A stretch of DNA of 5,171 nt from an uncultured Pseudomonadota bacterium (GCA_903918705.1 CAIXFP010000035.1:1-5171); one strand, 5' to 3'. Positions 1 through 5,171 are shown, counted from the first letter of the stretch. Numbers and translations: made by a program. Notes: a model not told the origin generated them from the letters alone.

Positions 1-133
1 CGCATTCGATGTAGTGCATGCCGAAGGCCGCCAGGCGGTGGGCGATGGTCAGCTTGTCCTCGACGGAGAGAGAGATGTCCTCGCGTTGGGAGCCGTCGCG
101 CAGGGTGGTGTCGTAGAGCAGGATGGAGGTCAT
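1..133 (-). CDS. cimA: Citramalate synthase (CimA-type), N-terminal fragment
   Basis: The reverse strand from the ATG at 133 encodes 44 residues before the window ends. They contain LYDTTLRDGSQRED at about residues 6-19, the first strand and metal-binding loop of the HMGL-like TIM barrel; R12 and D13 correspond to the catalytic Arg and metal-binding Asp of the isopropylmalate/citramalate synthase family. The SQRED variant, as opposed to the GEQ(A/S)PG of LeuA, is typical of the (R)-citramalate synthases that condense pyruvate with acetyl-CoA to start a threonine-independent route to isoleucine. That distinction is family knowledge applied to a short fragment. The full protein should be a little over 500 residues, so more than 90% is outside the window. 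The start is placed by the family N-terminus; no good Shine-Dalgarno sequence precedes it. It is transcribed divergently from the exonuclease gene. A homocitrate or isopropylmalate synthase is the main alternative. Confidence 0.85.
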   Translation of the reverse strand, partial: MTSILLYDTTLRDGSQREDISLSVEDKLTIAHRLAAFGMHYIEC

Positions 134-348
134 GGGTCGAACTGGGAAAGCGGCAGACGCGAGATTACTGCAATGCAGCATAACGAGGCCAGCGCCCTCG
201 TGGCACCGCCATCCTGGCCCGCGCCGGGTCAGTTCAGGATCGACCTCGATGGCGAGGACAAGCGACTCGCCCACGGTGTGGCGGGTTGATCGCCTCGCCG
301 ATGAAGATCGCTGGTACTGTTCACGCCTTTCCGCCCAGGCCCATTCCC
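134..348. other. Divergent intergenic region between cimA and xth
   Basis: This 215-base spacer should hold promoters for both flanking genes, but I cannot point to a convincing -35/-10 pair on either strand. The exonuclease frame stays open upstream through an ATG at 301 and a TTG at 286, giving a possible 21-residue extension that lacks family resemblance. Short inverted repeats such as ATCCTG (211-216) with CAGGAT (235-240) are present but are no more than expected by chance in GC-rich DNA. Confidence 0.4.
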
Positions 349-1131
349 ATGCTCCGCATCGTCACAGCCAACCTCAACGGCATCCGCTCCGCCGCCAGCA
401 AGGGCTTCTACCACTGGCTCGCCGGGCAAGCGGCCGACGTGGTCTGCCTTCAGGAACTCAAGGCCCAGGCTCCCGACCTGTCCCAGGAGATGCTCAGCCC
501 GCCCGGCTACCACGGCTACTTCCATTACGCCGAAAAGAAGGGCTACAGCGGCGTCGGCCTCTATACCAGGCGGCAGCCGGATCAGGTCATCGCGGGCCTC
601 GGCATTCCCGACATCGACGCGGAAGGGCGCTACCTGGAAGCTGTGTTCGGCGGCCTGTCCGTGGTGTCCCTGTATTTGCCCTCCGGCTCCTCCGGCGAGG
701 AGCGCCAGGCCGCCAAGTTCTCCTTCATGGACCGCTTCCTGCCACGCCTGGAAGCCCTGGCAAACTCCGGCCGCGAATTCATTTTGTGTGGCGACTGGAA
801 CATCGCCCATCGGGAGATCGATCTGAAGAACTGGAAGGGCAACCGGAAGAATTCCGGCTTCCTGCCCGAGGAGCGGGCCTGGATGAGCGAACTGTTCGAC
901 CGCGTCGGCCTGGTGGACGTCTACCGTTCGCTCTACCCGAAGCACGAGGGCGAGGCCTATACGTGGTGGAGCAACCGCGGCCAGGCTTGGGCGAAGAACA
1001 TAGGCTGGAGAATCGATTATCAAATTGCGACCAGGGGTGTCGCGGCGACCGCTCGTTCAGCCTCCATCTACAAATCCGAGAGGTTTTCGGACCACGCGCC
1101 ACTCTCCATCGACTATGAAAGCGAGTGGTAA
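349..1131 (+). CDS. xth: Exodeoxyribonuclease III (AP endonuclease, ExoIII/Xth family)
   Basis: The 260-residue product is an EEP-fold Mg-dependent nuclease that cleaves DNA 5' of abasic sites and trims 3' ends in base-excision repair in the cytoplasm. The signature residues appear in order: N8 and N10 in TANLNGIRS, the metal ligand E36 in CLQELK, Y109 in SLYLPSG, D149 and N151 in GDWNIAH, D223 in WRIDY, and the catalytic D248-H249 pair in FSDHAP. FLPEER at 171-176 is also typical of the family. Length matches the usual 255-270 residues, so the gene looks intact. I chose the ATG at 349 because MLRIVTANLNG aligns with the standard N-terminus; the in-frame ATG at 301 and TTG at 286 would add residues not seen in relatives. 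No strong Shine-Dalgarno precedes any candidate. It is divergent from cimA and convergent with the MFS gene, so probably monocistronic. Whether it is the only ExoIII paralogue cannot be seen. Confidence 0.95.
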   Translation: MLRIVTANLNGIRSAASKGFYHWLAGQAADVVCLQELKAQAPDLSQEMLSPPGYHGYFHYAEKKGYSGVGLYTRRQPDQVIAGLGIPDIDAEGRYLEAVFGGLSVVSLYLPSGSSGEERQAAKFSFMDRFLPRLEALANSGREFILCGDWNIAHREIDLKNWKGNRKNSGFLPEERAWMSELFDRVGLVDVYRSLYPKHEGEAYTWWSNRGQAWAKNIGWRIDYQIATRGVAATARSASIYKSERFSDHAPLSIDYESEW

Positions 1132-1177
1132 ACAATATTTATTGGTTCCTGTTGTGCTTGCCTTGGCAGGGACGCGC

Positions 1178-2326
1178 CTAACCCGGGGTGCGCCGCCACA
1201 CGAACGCCACCGCCGCCGCCAGCGCGCAGCCGGAGGCGATGCTGAAGGTCATGCCGGCACCCAGGGCATCCCAGGCGGCGCCGGAATAGAGGCTGCCCAG
1301 GGTGCCGCCGATGCCGAAGGCGAGGCTGTTGTAGAGGGCCTGGCCGCGCGCCTGGTTGCGGCCGGTGAAATGGCGGTGCACCAGGGCCAGGGCGGAAGCG
1401 TGGTAGGCGCCGAAGGTCAGCGCGTGCATCAATTGCGCCAGCAACAGCAGGGGTAGATTGCCCGCTTCCCAGCCGATCAGGAGAAAGCGCACGGCGGCCG
1501 TCAGCAAGGTGGTGAGCAGCACGGTTTCCGGGCGCACTGAGCGGAACACCCGCGGCATCACCAGGAAGATACCGATCTCGCACACCACCCCCAGCGCCCA
1601 GAGCCAGCCGGCGAAGCTTTTCGAATAGCCGGTCTGCACCAGGTGAATGGTGAAGAAGGTGTAGTACGGCCCATGGGCGGCGGCCATCAGCAGGGCGGCG
1701 GCGAACAGGGCCAACACCTGGGGCCGGCGCAGCACTTCGGTGATGGGAATGTGGACGTGTTCGTGATGGGCGATTTCCGCTTCCGGAATCAGCCGGGTGG
1801 TCACCACGATACCCGCCACCAGCCCGAACACCACCCAGGGCACCAGACTGATGGGCGCGTGATCCAGCAGCGCCCCCAGGCCCACCACCACCAGGATGAA
1901 ACCCACCGAGCCCCACAGGCGGATGCGGCCGTAGCGGTCCGTGCGCGCGCCCAGGTGGGACAAGGTGGTGGCTTCCACCAGGGGCAGTTGGGCGCTCCAG
2001 AAGAAGCTGATCAGCGACATCACCAGGAACAGGGGCCAGAAGGTCTTGGCGAAGAACACCCCGACGAAGGCCACGAGGCAGACCAGGGCCGCCAGCTGCA
2101 CGATGGGAACCCGCTTGCCGCTGCGGTCGGCGATGTGGCCCCAGATGTTGGGGGCGAAGATGCGCATCACCTGGAGCAGGGACATCAGCACGCCGATCTG
2201 CAGGGCGCTGAAGGAGAGCGAATGCAGGTACAGGCCCCAGAACGGCGCCATGGCGCCGACGAAGGCGAAGTAGAAGAAGTAGAAGCCGGACAGGCGCCAG
2301 TAGGGCAGATCGTCAGCAGAGGCCAT
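1178..2326 (-). CDS. MFS transporter, HcaT-like (3-phenylpropionate transporter family)
   Basis: The 382-residue hydrophobic product looks like a 12-helix inner-membrane carrier. The first helix (about 13-34) is rich in Phe/Tyr (FYFFYFAFVGAMAPFWGLYL), and the loop between helices 2 and 3 carries GHIADRSGKR (63-72), a version of MFS motif A. A cytoplasmic stretch near 185-205 with a His-rich AHHEHVH segment divides the two six-helix halves. Length and sequence style fit the MFS_1-like group containing E. coli HcaT (379 residues), often annotated as a PPP-family 3-phenylpropionate permease. The substrate cannot be read from sequence, and no aromatic-degradation genes adjoin it, so the name only marks the family. 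I prefer the ATG at 2326; the upstream in-frame TTG at 2353 lies in the T-tract of the preceding terminator. Neither has a recognisable Shine-Dalgarno. The gene converges on xth 46 bases away. Confidence 0.85.
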   Translation of the reverse strand: MASADDLPYWRLSGFYFFYFAFVGAMAPFWGLYLHSLSFSALQIGVLMSLLQVMRIFAPNIWGHIADRSGKRVPIVQLAALVCLVAFVGVFFAKTFWPLFLVMSLISFFWSAQLPLVEATTLSHLGARTDRYGRIRLWGSVGFILVVVGLGALLDHAPISLVPWVVFGLVAGIVVTTRLIPEAEIAHHEHVHIPITEVLRRPQVLALFAAALLMAAAHGPYYTFFTIHLVQTGYSKSFAGWLWALGVVCEIGIFLVMPRVFRSVRPETVLLTTLLTAAVRFLLIGWEAGNLPLLLLAQLMHALTFGAYHASALALVHRHFTGRNQARGQALYNSLAFGIGGTLGSLYSGAAWDALGAGMTFSIASGCALAAAVAFVWRRTPG

Positions 2327-2346
2327 GTACGGAATCGGTGGTGTGG

Positions 2347-2383
2347 AAAACAAATCGGCCCGGCGTGGCGACGTCGGGCCGAT
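2347..2383 (-). terminator. Rho-independent terminator after the DUF465 gene
   Basis: On the minus strand the arm ATCGGCCCGACGT (2383-2371) can pair with ACGCCGGGCCGAT (2366-2354). Nine outer base pairs are perfect, then comes one A-C mismatch and three more pairs, closing a 4-base CGCC loop. The 3' arm runs directly into TTTGTTTT (2354-2347 on the minus strand). The hairpin begins 18 bases after the DUF465 stop codon, a classic intrinsic-terminator position. It ends the aroC-uma2-DUF465 unit and lies just ahead of the MFS start codon. Confidence 0.85.
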
Positions 2384-2401
2384 GCGCGAAGCGGCGGGAA
2401 A

Positions 2402-2647
2402 TCAGCCCTTGCCGGCGTCGACCAGCATCTTGTAGAGGCGGTCCTTCAGGCGCACCCGCAGGTATTTCATTTCCTCGGCGTAGAGATCGGAGACGGCGTC
2501 GAGGCGCTGCTCGATGCGGGCGACCTTGCGGTCCACCTCGCTGTAGTCCTTCATCATGCTGGCGAAGTCGTCGCTGCTCAGCAGCAGGGCACGGATGGTG
2601 TCCTGGTGTTCGGGAAACTCGTTGAACAGATCGTGGCTTTCAATCAT
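2402..2647 (-). CDS. DUF465 / YdcH-like small coiled-coil protein
   Basis: The product is an 81-residue, highly charged helical protein. Residues about 10-75 match the DUF465 (YdcH, PF04325) pattern as I know it: FPEHQDTIRAL near the N-terminus, a central SEVDRKVARIEQR segment (about 36-48), and a C-terminal LKDRLYKML (67-75) corresponding to the family's LKD-L--ML ending. The heptad-like spacing of hydrophobic residues suggests a helical hairpin or coiled coil. There is no signal peptide or membrane segment, so it should be cytosolic. No biochemical function is established for the family. The start at 2647 is well supported by AGGAG seven bases upstream. It follows the Uma2 gene after 54 bases and is followed by the intrinsic terminator, so it is probably the last gene of the aroC transcript. 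It is slightly longer than the usual 70-75 residues. Confidence 0.85.
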   Translation of the reverse strand: MIESHDLFNEFPEHQDTIRALLLSSDDFASMMKDYSEVDRKVARIEQRLDAVSDLYAEEMKYLRVRLKDRLYKMLVDAGKG

Positions 2648-2654
2648 CGGTGCG

Positions 2655-2659
2655 CTCCT
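2655..2659 (-). promoter_or_regulatory. Ribosome binding site of the DUF465 gene
   Basis: AGGAG on the minus strand, separated by 7 bases from the ATG at 2647. It fixes the start of this small gene and is one of only two strong Shine-Dalgarno sequences in the window. Confidence 0.8.
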
Positions 2660-2696
2660 GGGTTGGGATAAGGGGTGGGGGATGGGGGTTGGCGGG
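2660..2696 (+). other. Six-run G tract, potential G-quadruplex (C-rich in the transcript)
   Basis: The plus strand carries G-runs at 2660-2662, 2665-2667, 2672-2675, 2677-2681, 2684-2688 and 2694-2696, separated by loops of 1 to 5 bases. This satisfies the usual four-run quadruplex pattern with runs to spare. It occupies nearly all of the gap between the Uma2 stop and the DUF465 ribosome binding site. Because both genes are on the minus strand, the G-rich strand is the template. The RNA is correspondingly C-rich, with only one G in the 33 bases corresponding to 2661-2693. Folding in vivo is not shown by sequence alone. Confidence 0.6.
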
Positions 2697-2701
2697 CCGG
2701 T

Positions 2702-3274
2702 TCAGGCGCCGAATTCGACATCTTCGTAAACGTCGCCGACCGGAATGTGCAGTTCCAGGCTGGGCAGATGCAGGGTCTCACCGGGGCCGTAGGGATGCAG
2801 TATCCACTCGACGCCCTCGCCGCGGCGATAGACCATAACCCGCGCCTCGTCCTGGGCCGCCAGCACGTATTCCCGCAGGCTGGGCAGTTGCCGGTAGGCG
2901 GCGAACTTCATGCCCTGGTCGTAACCCGCCGTGGATTCGGAGAGCACCTCCACCACCACCGTGGGTTCTGATTGCACCAGGGGTTCCTGCCGGTCGCGGG
3001 CGGAACAGGTCACCATCAGGTCCGGGTAGAAGTAGCAATTCGCGGTTTCCACCCGGAGTTTGATGGCTTCGATGTAGACCCGGCAGGGCTTGCCGCGCAG
3101 GCCGTTTTTCAGGGCCATCAGCAAGTTCTGGCAAATCAGGTTATGCACCGTCGTCGTCCCCGTCATCAGGAACACTGCGCCGTTCACGTACTCGTGCCGC
3201 TCGCTCTGTTCCGACTCCCAGGCCAGATAAGCCTCGGGGGTGAATTCGACGGTTTTCTCCAGCGCGTTGCCCAT
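2702..3274 (-). CDS. Uma2-family (DUF820) PD-(D/E)XK nuclease-like protein
   Basis: The 190-residue product carries the Uma2/DUF820 landmarks in order: an FTPEAYLAWE opening (11-20), ERHEYVNGAV around E28 and G32, H44 after the MTG strand, YPD at 83-85, VVVEVLSEST at 106-115 with acidic E109, and D119-K123-Y127 in YDQGMKFAAY. These correspond to the degenerate PD-(D/E)XK core, with D85 and E109 as likely metal ligands and K123 the likely basic residue. Uma2 proteins are predicted cytosolic endonucleases of uncertain biological role, common as multicopy families in cyanobacteria and scattered elsewhere, which suggests mobility. The start at 3274 is set by GGAGGA six bases upstream and by the family N-terminus; an upstream in-frame start at 3316 lies inside aroC. 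The stop of aroC is 2 bases upstream, implying translational coupling. Two hand-counted blocks (3001-3060, 3121-3180) are 57% GC against 67% in one aroC block, though other parts are 62-70%, so this is weak evidence for transfer. All landmark residues are intact. Confidence 0.85.
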   Translation of the reverse strand: MGNALEKTVEFTPEAYLAWESEQSERHEYVNGAVFLMTGTTTVHNLICQNLLMALKNGLRGKPCRVYIEAIKLRVETANCYFYPDLMVTCSARDRQEPLVQSEPTVVVEVLSESTAGYDQGMKFAAYRQLPSLREYVLAAQDEARVMVYRRGEGVEWILHPYGPGETLHLPSLELHIPVGDVYEDVEFGA

Positions 3275-3276
3275 GC

Positions 3277-4380
3277 TCAATCCTCCACATGGCCGGGAAT
3301 GGCTGCGGTGGGGCACACCACGTCCGCGTTCTGCGCCCGCTGGCGCAGGGCGTGGTCCATCAGGACGATGGCCAGCATGGCCTCGGCGATGGGCGTGGCG
3401 CGGATGCCGACGCAGGGGTCGTGGCGACCCTGGGTGACCACTTCGATGGGCTCCCCCTGACGGTCAATGGAGCGACCCGGGATGCGGATGGAGGACGTGG
3501 GCTTGATGGCGATGGAAGCGGTGATGTCCTGGCCGCTGGAGATGCCACCCAGGATGCCGCCGGCATGGTTGGAGAGGAAGCCTCGCGGGGTCATCTCGTC
3601 GCGGTGCTCTGTGCCCTTCTGCGCCACCACCGCGAAGCCGTCGCCGATTTCCACGCCCTTCACCGCATTGATACTCATCAGGGCGTGGGCGAGGTCGGCG
3701 TCGAGGCGGTCGTAGACCGGCTCGCCCAGCCCCAGGGGCACGTTTTCCGCCACCACGTTGATGCGCGCACCCACGGAATTGCCTTCGCGGCGCAACTCGT
3801 CCATGTACGCCTCCAGCCCGGCCACGGCGTCCGGGTCGGGAGCGAAGAAGGGGTTTCCCGCCACGCAGTCCCAGGTCTTGAAGGCCACGGCGATGGGGCC
3901 CAGTTGCGCCAGGTAGCCGCGAATCACGGTGCCGTATTTTTCCAGCAGCCACTTTTTGGCGATGGCGCCGGCGGCCACCCGCACCGCCGTTTCCCGCGCC
4001 GAGGAACGGCCGCCGCCGCGATAGTCGCGGAACCCGTATTTCTGGTCGTAGGTGTAATCGGCGTGGCCGGGGCGGAAGGTGGCGGCGATGTTGCCGTAGT
4101 CCTTGCTGCGCTGGTCCTCGTTGCGGATCAGCAGGGCGATGGGGGTGCCGGTGGTGCGTCCCTCGAACACGCCGGAGAGGATTTCCACCGTATCCGACTC
4201 GCGCCGCTGGGTGACGTGGCGGGAAGTGCCGGGGCGGCGCCGGTCCAGGTCGATCTGGATGTCGGCCTCGCACAAACTCAAGCCGGGAGGGCAGCCATCC
4301 ACCACGCAGCCGATGCCGGGCCCGTGCGACTCGCCGAAGGAGGTGACCGTAAAGATGAGGCCTAGGGAGTTGCCGGACAT
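3277..4380 (-). CDS. aroC: Chorismate synthase
   Basis: The 367-residue enzyme catalyses the last shikimate-pathway step, the reduced-FMN-dependent conversion of 5-enolpyruvylshikimate 3-phosphate to chorismate, in the cytoplasm. All three family signatures are visible: GESHGPGIGCVVDGCP (16-31), GGRSSARETAVRVAAGAI (123-140) and RHDPCVGIRATPIAEAM (319-335). H19 and H106 (in RPGHADYTYD) match the two conserved catalytic histidines, and RRRPGTSR (47-54) matches the substrate/cofactor-binding arginine loop. The start at 4380 gives MSGNSLGLIFTVTSFGESHG, matching the family N-terminus; upstream in-frame starts (ATG 4431, GTG 4443) would add residues without family support and overlap the proposed promoter. 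No Shine-Dalgarno is visible before 4380. Length is normal (about 360 residues) and the gene is intact. It is separated by 227 bases from the dioxygenase gene upstream and is followed after 2 bases by the Uma2 gene. Confidence 0.98.
   Translation of the reverse strand: MSGNSLGLIFTVTSFGESHGPGIGCVVDGCPPGLSLCEADIQIDLDRRRPGTSRHVTQRRESDTVEILSGVFEGRTTGTPIALLIRNEDQRSKDYGNIAATFRPGHADYTYDQKYGFRDYRGGGRSSARETAVRVAAGAIAKKWLLEKYGTVIRGYLAQLGPIAVAFKTWDCVAGNPFFAPDPDAVAGLEAYMDELRREGNSVGARINVVAENVPLGLGEPVYDRLDADLAHALMSINAVKGVEIGDGFAVVAQKGTEHRDEMTPRGFLSNHAGGILGGISSGQDITASIAIKPTSSIRIPGRSIDRQGEPIEVVTQGRHDPCVGIRATPIAEAMLAIVLMDHALRQRAQNADVVCPTAAIPGHVED
3281..3286 (-). promoter_or_regulatory. Ribosome binding site of the Uma2 gene, inside the aroC coding end
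   Basis: GGAGGA on the minus strand lies 6 bases before the ATG at 3274 and overlaps the last sense codons of aroC. Ribosomes finishing aroC would stop almost on top of this site, which favours reinitiation. It is the strongest Shine-Dalgarno in the window and decides the Uma2 start. Confidence 0.85.
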
Positions 4381-4409
4381 GGTGGGGGTGGCGAATTGGA
4401 ATCCGCGCG

Positions 4410-4415
4410 ATTTTA
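4410..4415 (-). promoter_or_regulatory. Possible -10 box of an aroC promoter
   Basis: The minus strand reads TACGGTAAAATCGCG, whose TAAAAT differs from the consensus TATAAT by one base. Transcription would begin near 4403, giving a leader of about 23 bases with no Shine-Dalgarno before the aroC ATG. I cannot find a matching -35 hexamer at 16-18 bases, so this is a candidate only. Its location in an otherwise GC-rich gap makes it the best aroC promoter in view. Confidence 0.4.
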
Positions 4416-4471
4416 CCGTATGTGGGTCCATCACCCGCTGCACTGTATCGGCCCCGCCGGGAAATCCGCAT

Positions 4472-4490
4472 GGCGATCGCCCCGGCCGGG
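4472..4490. repeat. Two abutting 10-base palindromes upstream of aroC
   Basis: GGCGATCGCC (4472-4481) and CCCGGCCGGG (4481-4490) are each perfect palindromes and share one base. They lie about 60-80 bases upstream of the proposed aroC -10 box, where an activator or repressor could bind. No regulator family is recognised from them, and GC-rich palindromes arise easily by chance. Confidence 0.35.
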
Positions 4491-4545
4491 CATCGCGTCA
4501 ACGACGGCCGCAACAGCGAACAGGCTGAAACGCACTGCCCGGGCC

Positions 4546-4607
4546 ATCCGAGCCTTACCCTGCCACCGCCTCGGCAAGCTCAAGCCGGCGGTTTGCGCGG
4601 CTCGGAT
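4546..4607 (-). other. Nested inverted repeat directly after the dioxygenase stop codon
   Basis: On the minus strand the stop TGA (4610-4608) is followed at once by ATCCGAGCC (4607-4599), which is perfectly repeated in inverted form as GGCTCGGAT (4554-4546). Inside the 44-base interval ACCGCC (4592-4587) pairs with GGCGGT (4570-4565), and GGC (4586-4584) with GCC (4575-4573). The element is therefore a long, branched or interrupted hairpin starting at the first base after the stop. No T-tract follows, so it is not a canonical intrinsic terminator. It could stabilise the 3' end of the mRNA, mark a processed end or act in Rho-dependent termination. Confidence 0.55.
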
Positions 4608-5171
4608 TCAGCGCGCCACTTCCGCTGCCCGCGCCGCCGCATCCATCTCCCGCAGGCCTTCCTCCACCCCCGCCGCGTGGGTCAGGCGGGCGACGTTGTC
4701 CTTGGTGAAGAAGCCCTGGAAGTCACCGAAGCGCTGCACGTATTCGATGATCAGGCTGGAGTATTCCGAGGCGCTGGAGAAGATTTGCTTCAGGCCCTCC
4801 TCCTCGCTGCCGATCACATCCAGCAGGAAGTCCTGGCCGCAGTCGCGCAGCGCCTGCACCACGTAGTCGATGTTGGCGCGGTCCCCGGTCCTGCCGTCGT
4901 TCACCGCCACCGCCAGATGGTGCAGGCGCGGGCCGTAGTTGCGCACGAAGGCTTCGGTGGGGGAGGGCAGCTGCAGCAGGTGGTTGACGAAATAGGGGTG
5001 GTTGGCGGCGGTGAACACCTTGGCCGGACATTCCAGTTCGTTGCTGTGGTGCACGCTCTTGGTGACGTTGGTGGAGGAGTTCTGGTCGGTGATGTCGTAG
5101 GAACCCCAGTAGTAATAGCTGGTGAGGGTCAGGTATTCGAGGATCGCCGCTTCCCGGTTCTGGCTGTAGAC
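4608..5171 (-). CDS. HPPD-like VOC-superfamily dioxygenase, C-terminal part
   Basis: The reading frame is open from the right window edge and yields the last 187 residues; the N-terminus is outside. The end resembles the C-terminal vicinal-oxygen-chelate domain of 4-hydroxyphenylpyruvate dioxygenase. RLHHLAVAVND (82-92 of the fragment) aligns with the IQHVAF strand that supplies the second iron-binding His, here H85. QIFSSASEYSSLIIEYVQR (129-147) aligns with the segment ending FFEFIQR, where E143 would be the Glu ligand. FFTKDNVARL (154-163) matches the family's GxGNFxxL helix. The first His ligand should lie just beyond the window edge. HPPD converts 4-hydroxyphenylpyruvate to homogentisate; relatives act on other 2-oxo acids. 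The loop between the His strand and the Glu strand looks shorter than in true HPPD, so I call only the family. It is a mononuclear non-heme Fe(II) enzyme if intact. No start can be assigned. Confidence 0.7.
   Translation of the reverse strand, partial: VYSQNREAAILEYLTLTSYYYWGSYDITDQNSSTNVTKSVHHSNELECPAKVFTAANHPYFVNHLLQLPSPTEAFVRNYGPRLHHLAVAVNDGRTGDRANIDYVVQALRDCGQDFLLDVIGSEEEGLKQIFSSASEYSSLIIEYVQRFGDFQGFFTKDNVARLTHAAGVEEGLREMDAAARAAEVAR

Noticed and set aside
286..320. TTGATC (286-291) with TACTGT (315-320) as an xth promoter
   Set aside because: The spacer is 23 bases, far from the required 16-18, and the -10 match is poor.
286..348. N-terminal extension of the exonuclease from TTG 286 or ATG 301
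   Set aside because: The added residues are not seen in the family, whose N-terminus matches MLRIVTANLNG at 349.
229..1023. A 264-codon open frame on the minus strand across the exonuclease gene
   Set aside because: It is the GC-rich antisense shadow of xth, which has full catalytic motifs; the antisense translation resembles no known family.
1099..1145. Inverted repeat CCACTC (1099-1104) with GAGTGG (1123-1128), followed by AT-rich DNA after the xth stop
   Set aside because: A 6-base stem with an 18-base loop inside the coding end, and no proper T-tract; too weak to call a terminator. The 46-base convergent gap has no other good hairpin.
1643..2671. A 342-codon open frame on the plus strand across the MFS gene, terminator and DUF465
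   Set aside because: Rich in Gln, His and Gly, without family resemblance, and crosses the terminator and two real genes in antisense.
3277..3316. Upstream start of the Uma2 gene at 3316 overlapping aroC
   Set aside because: The extra 14 residues lack family resemblance, while the ATG at 3274 has an ideal ribosome binding site.
3289..4365. A 358-codon open frame on the plus strand across aroC
   Set aside because: Antisense shadow of a clear chorismate synthase; its His/Gly/Val-rich composition is typical of such artefacts.
4473..4480. GCGATCGC, identical to the HIP1 octamer abundant in cyanobacteria
   Set aside because: Only this one copy was noticed; the genes look proteobacterial, so it does not indicate a cyanobacterial source.

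Overview
The window reads as ordinary, GC-rich (roughly 65% by eye) proteobacterial chromosome, most likely from a betaproteobacterium. The protein flavours support this: a proteobacterial AroC, a beta-type DUF465 protein, an HcaT-like MFS carrier and a citramalate synthase. The lineage is an inference from remembered family resemblance, not from a search. No phage, insertion sequence, CRISPR array, tRNA or rRNA is visible.

Layout, left to right. Bases 1-133 (minus) hold the N-terminus of a citramalate synthase that runs off the left edge. It is divergent from an exodeoxyribonuclease III gene (349-1131, plus) across a 215-base spacer. The nuclease gene converges, 46 bases apart, on an HcaT-like MFS transporter (1178-2326, minus). 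Everything to the right is also on the minus strand. In transcription order it is: the C-terminal part of an HPPD-like VOC dioxygenase (5171 to 4608, entering from the right edge), a 227-base spacer with a structured inverted repeat and a plausible -10 box, chorismate synthase aroC (4380 to 3277), an Uma2-family nuclease-like gene (3274 to 2702), a small DUF465/YdcH-like coiled-coil gene (2647 to 2402), an intrinsic terminator (2383 to 2347), and then the MFS gene.

The clearest unit is aroC, uma2 and DUF465. The Uma2 start codon lies 2 bases after the aroC stop and its strong ribosome binding site is inside the end of aroC, so the two are probably translationally coupled. DUF465 follows after a 54-base spacer that is G-rich on the plus strand and C-rich, G-poor in the transcript. 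The terminator then closes the unit. The MFS start lies only about 20 bases beyond the terminator's T-tract, leaving no room for a separate promoter, so its expression is a puzzle.

I do not see a convincing new multi-gene system. The items most worth a second look are the Uma2 protein fused by expression to a shikimate-pathway enzyme, the C-rich/G-rich spacer behind it, the terminator-to-MFS junction and the folded 3' region after the dioxygenase gene.
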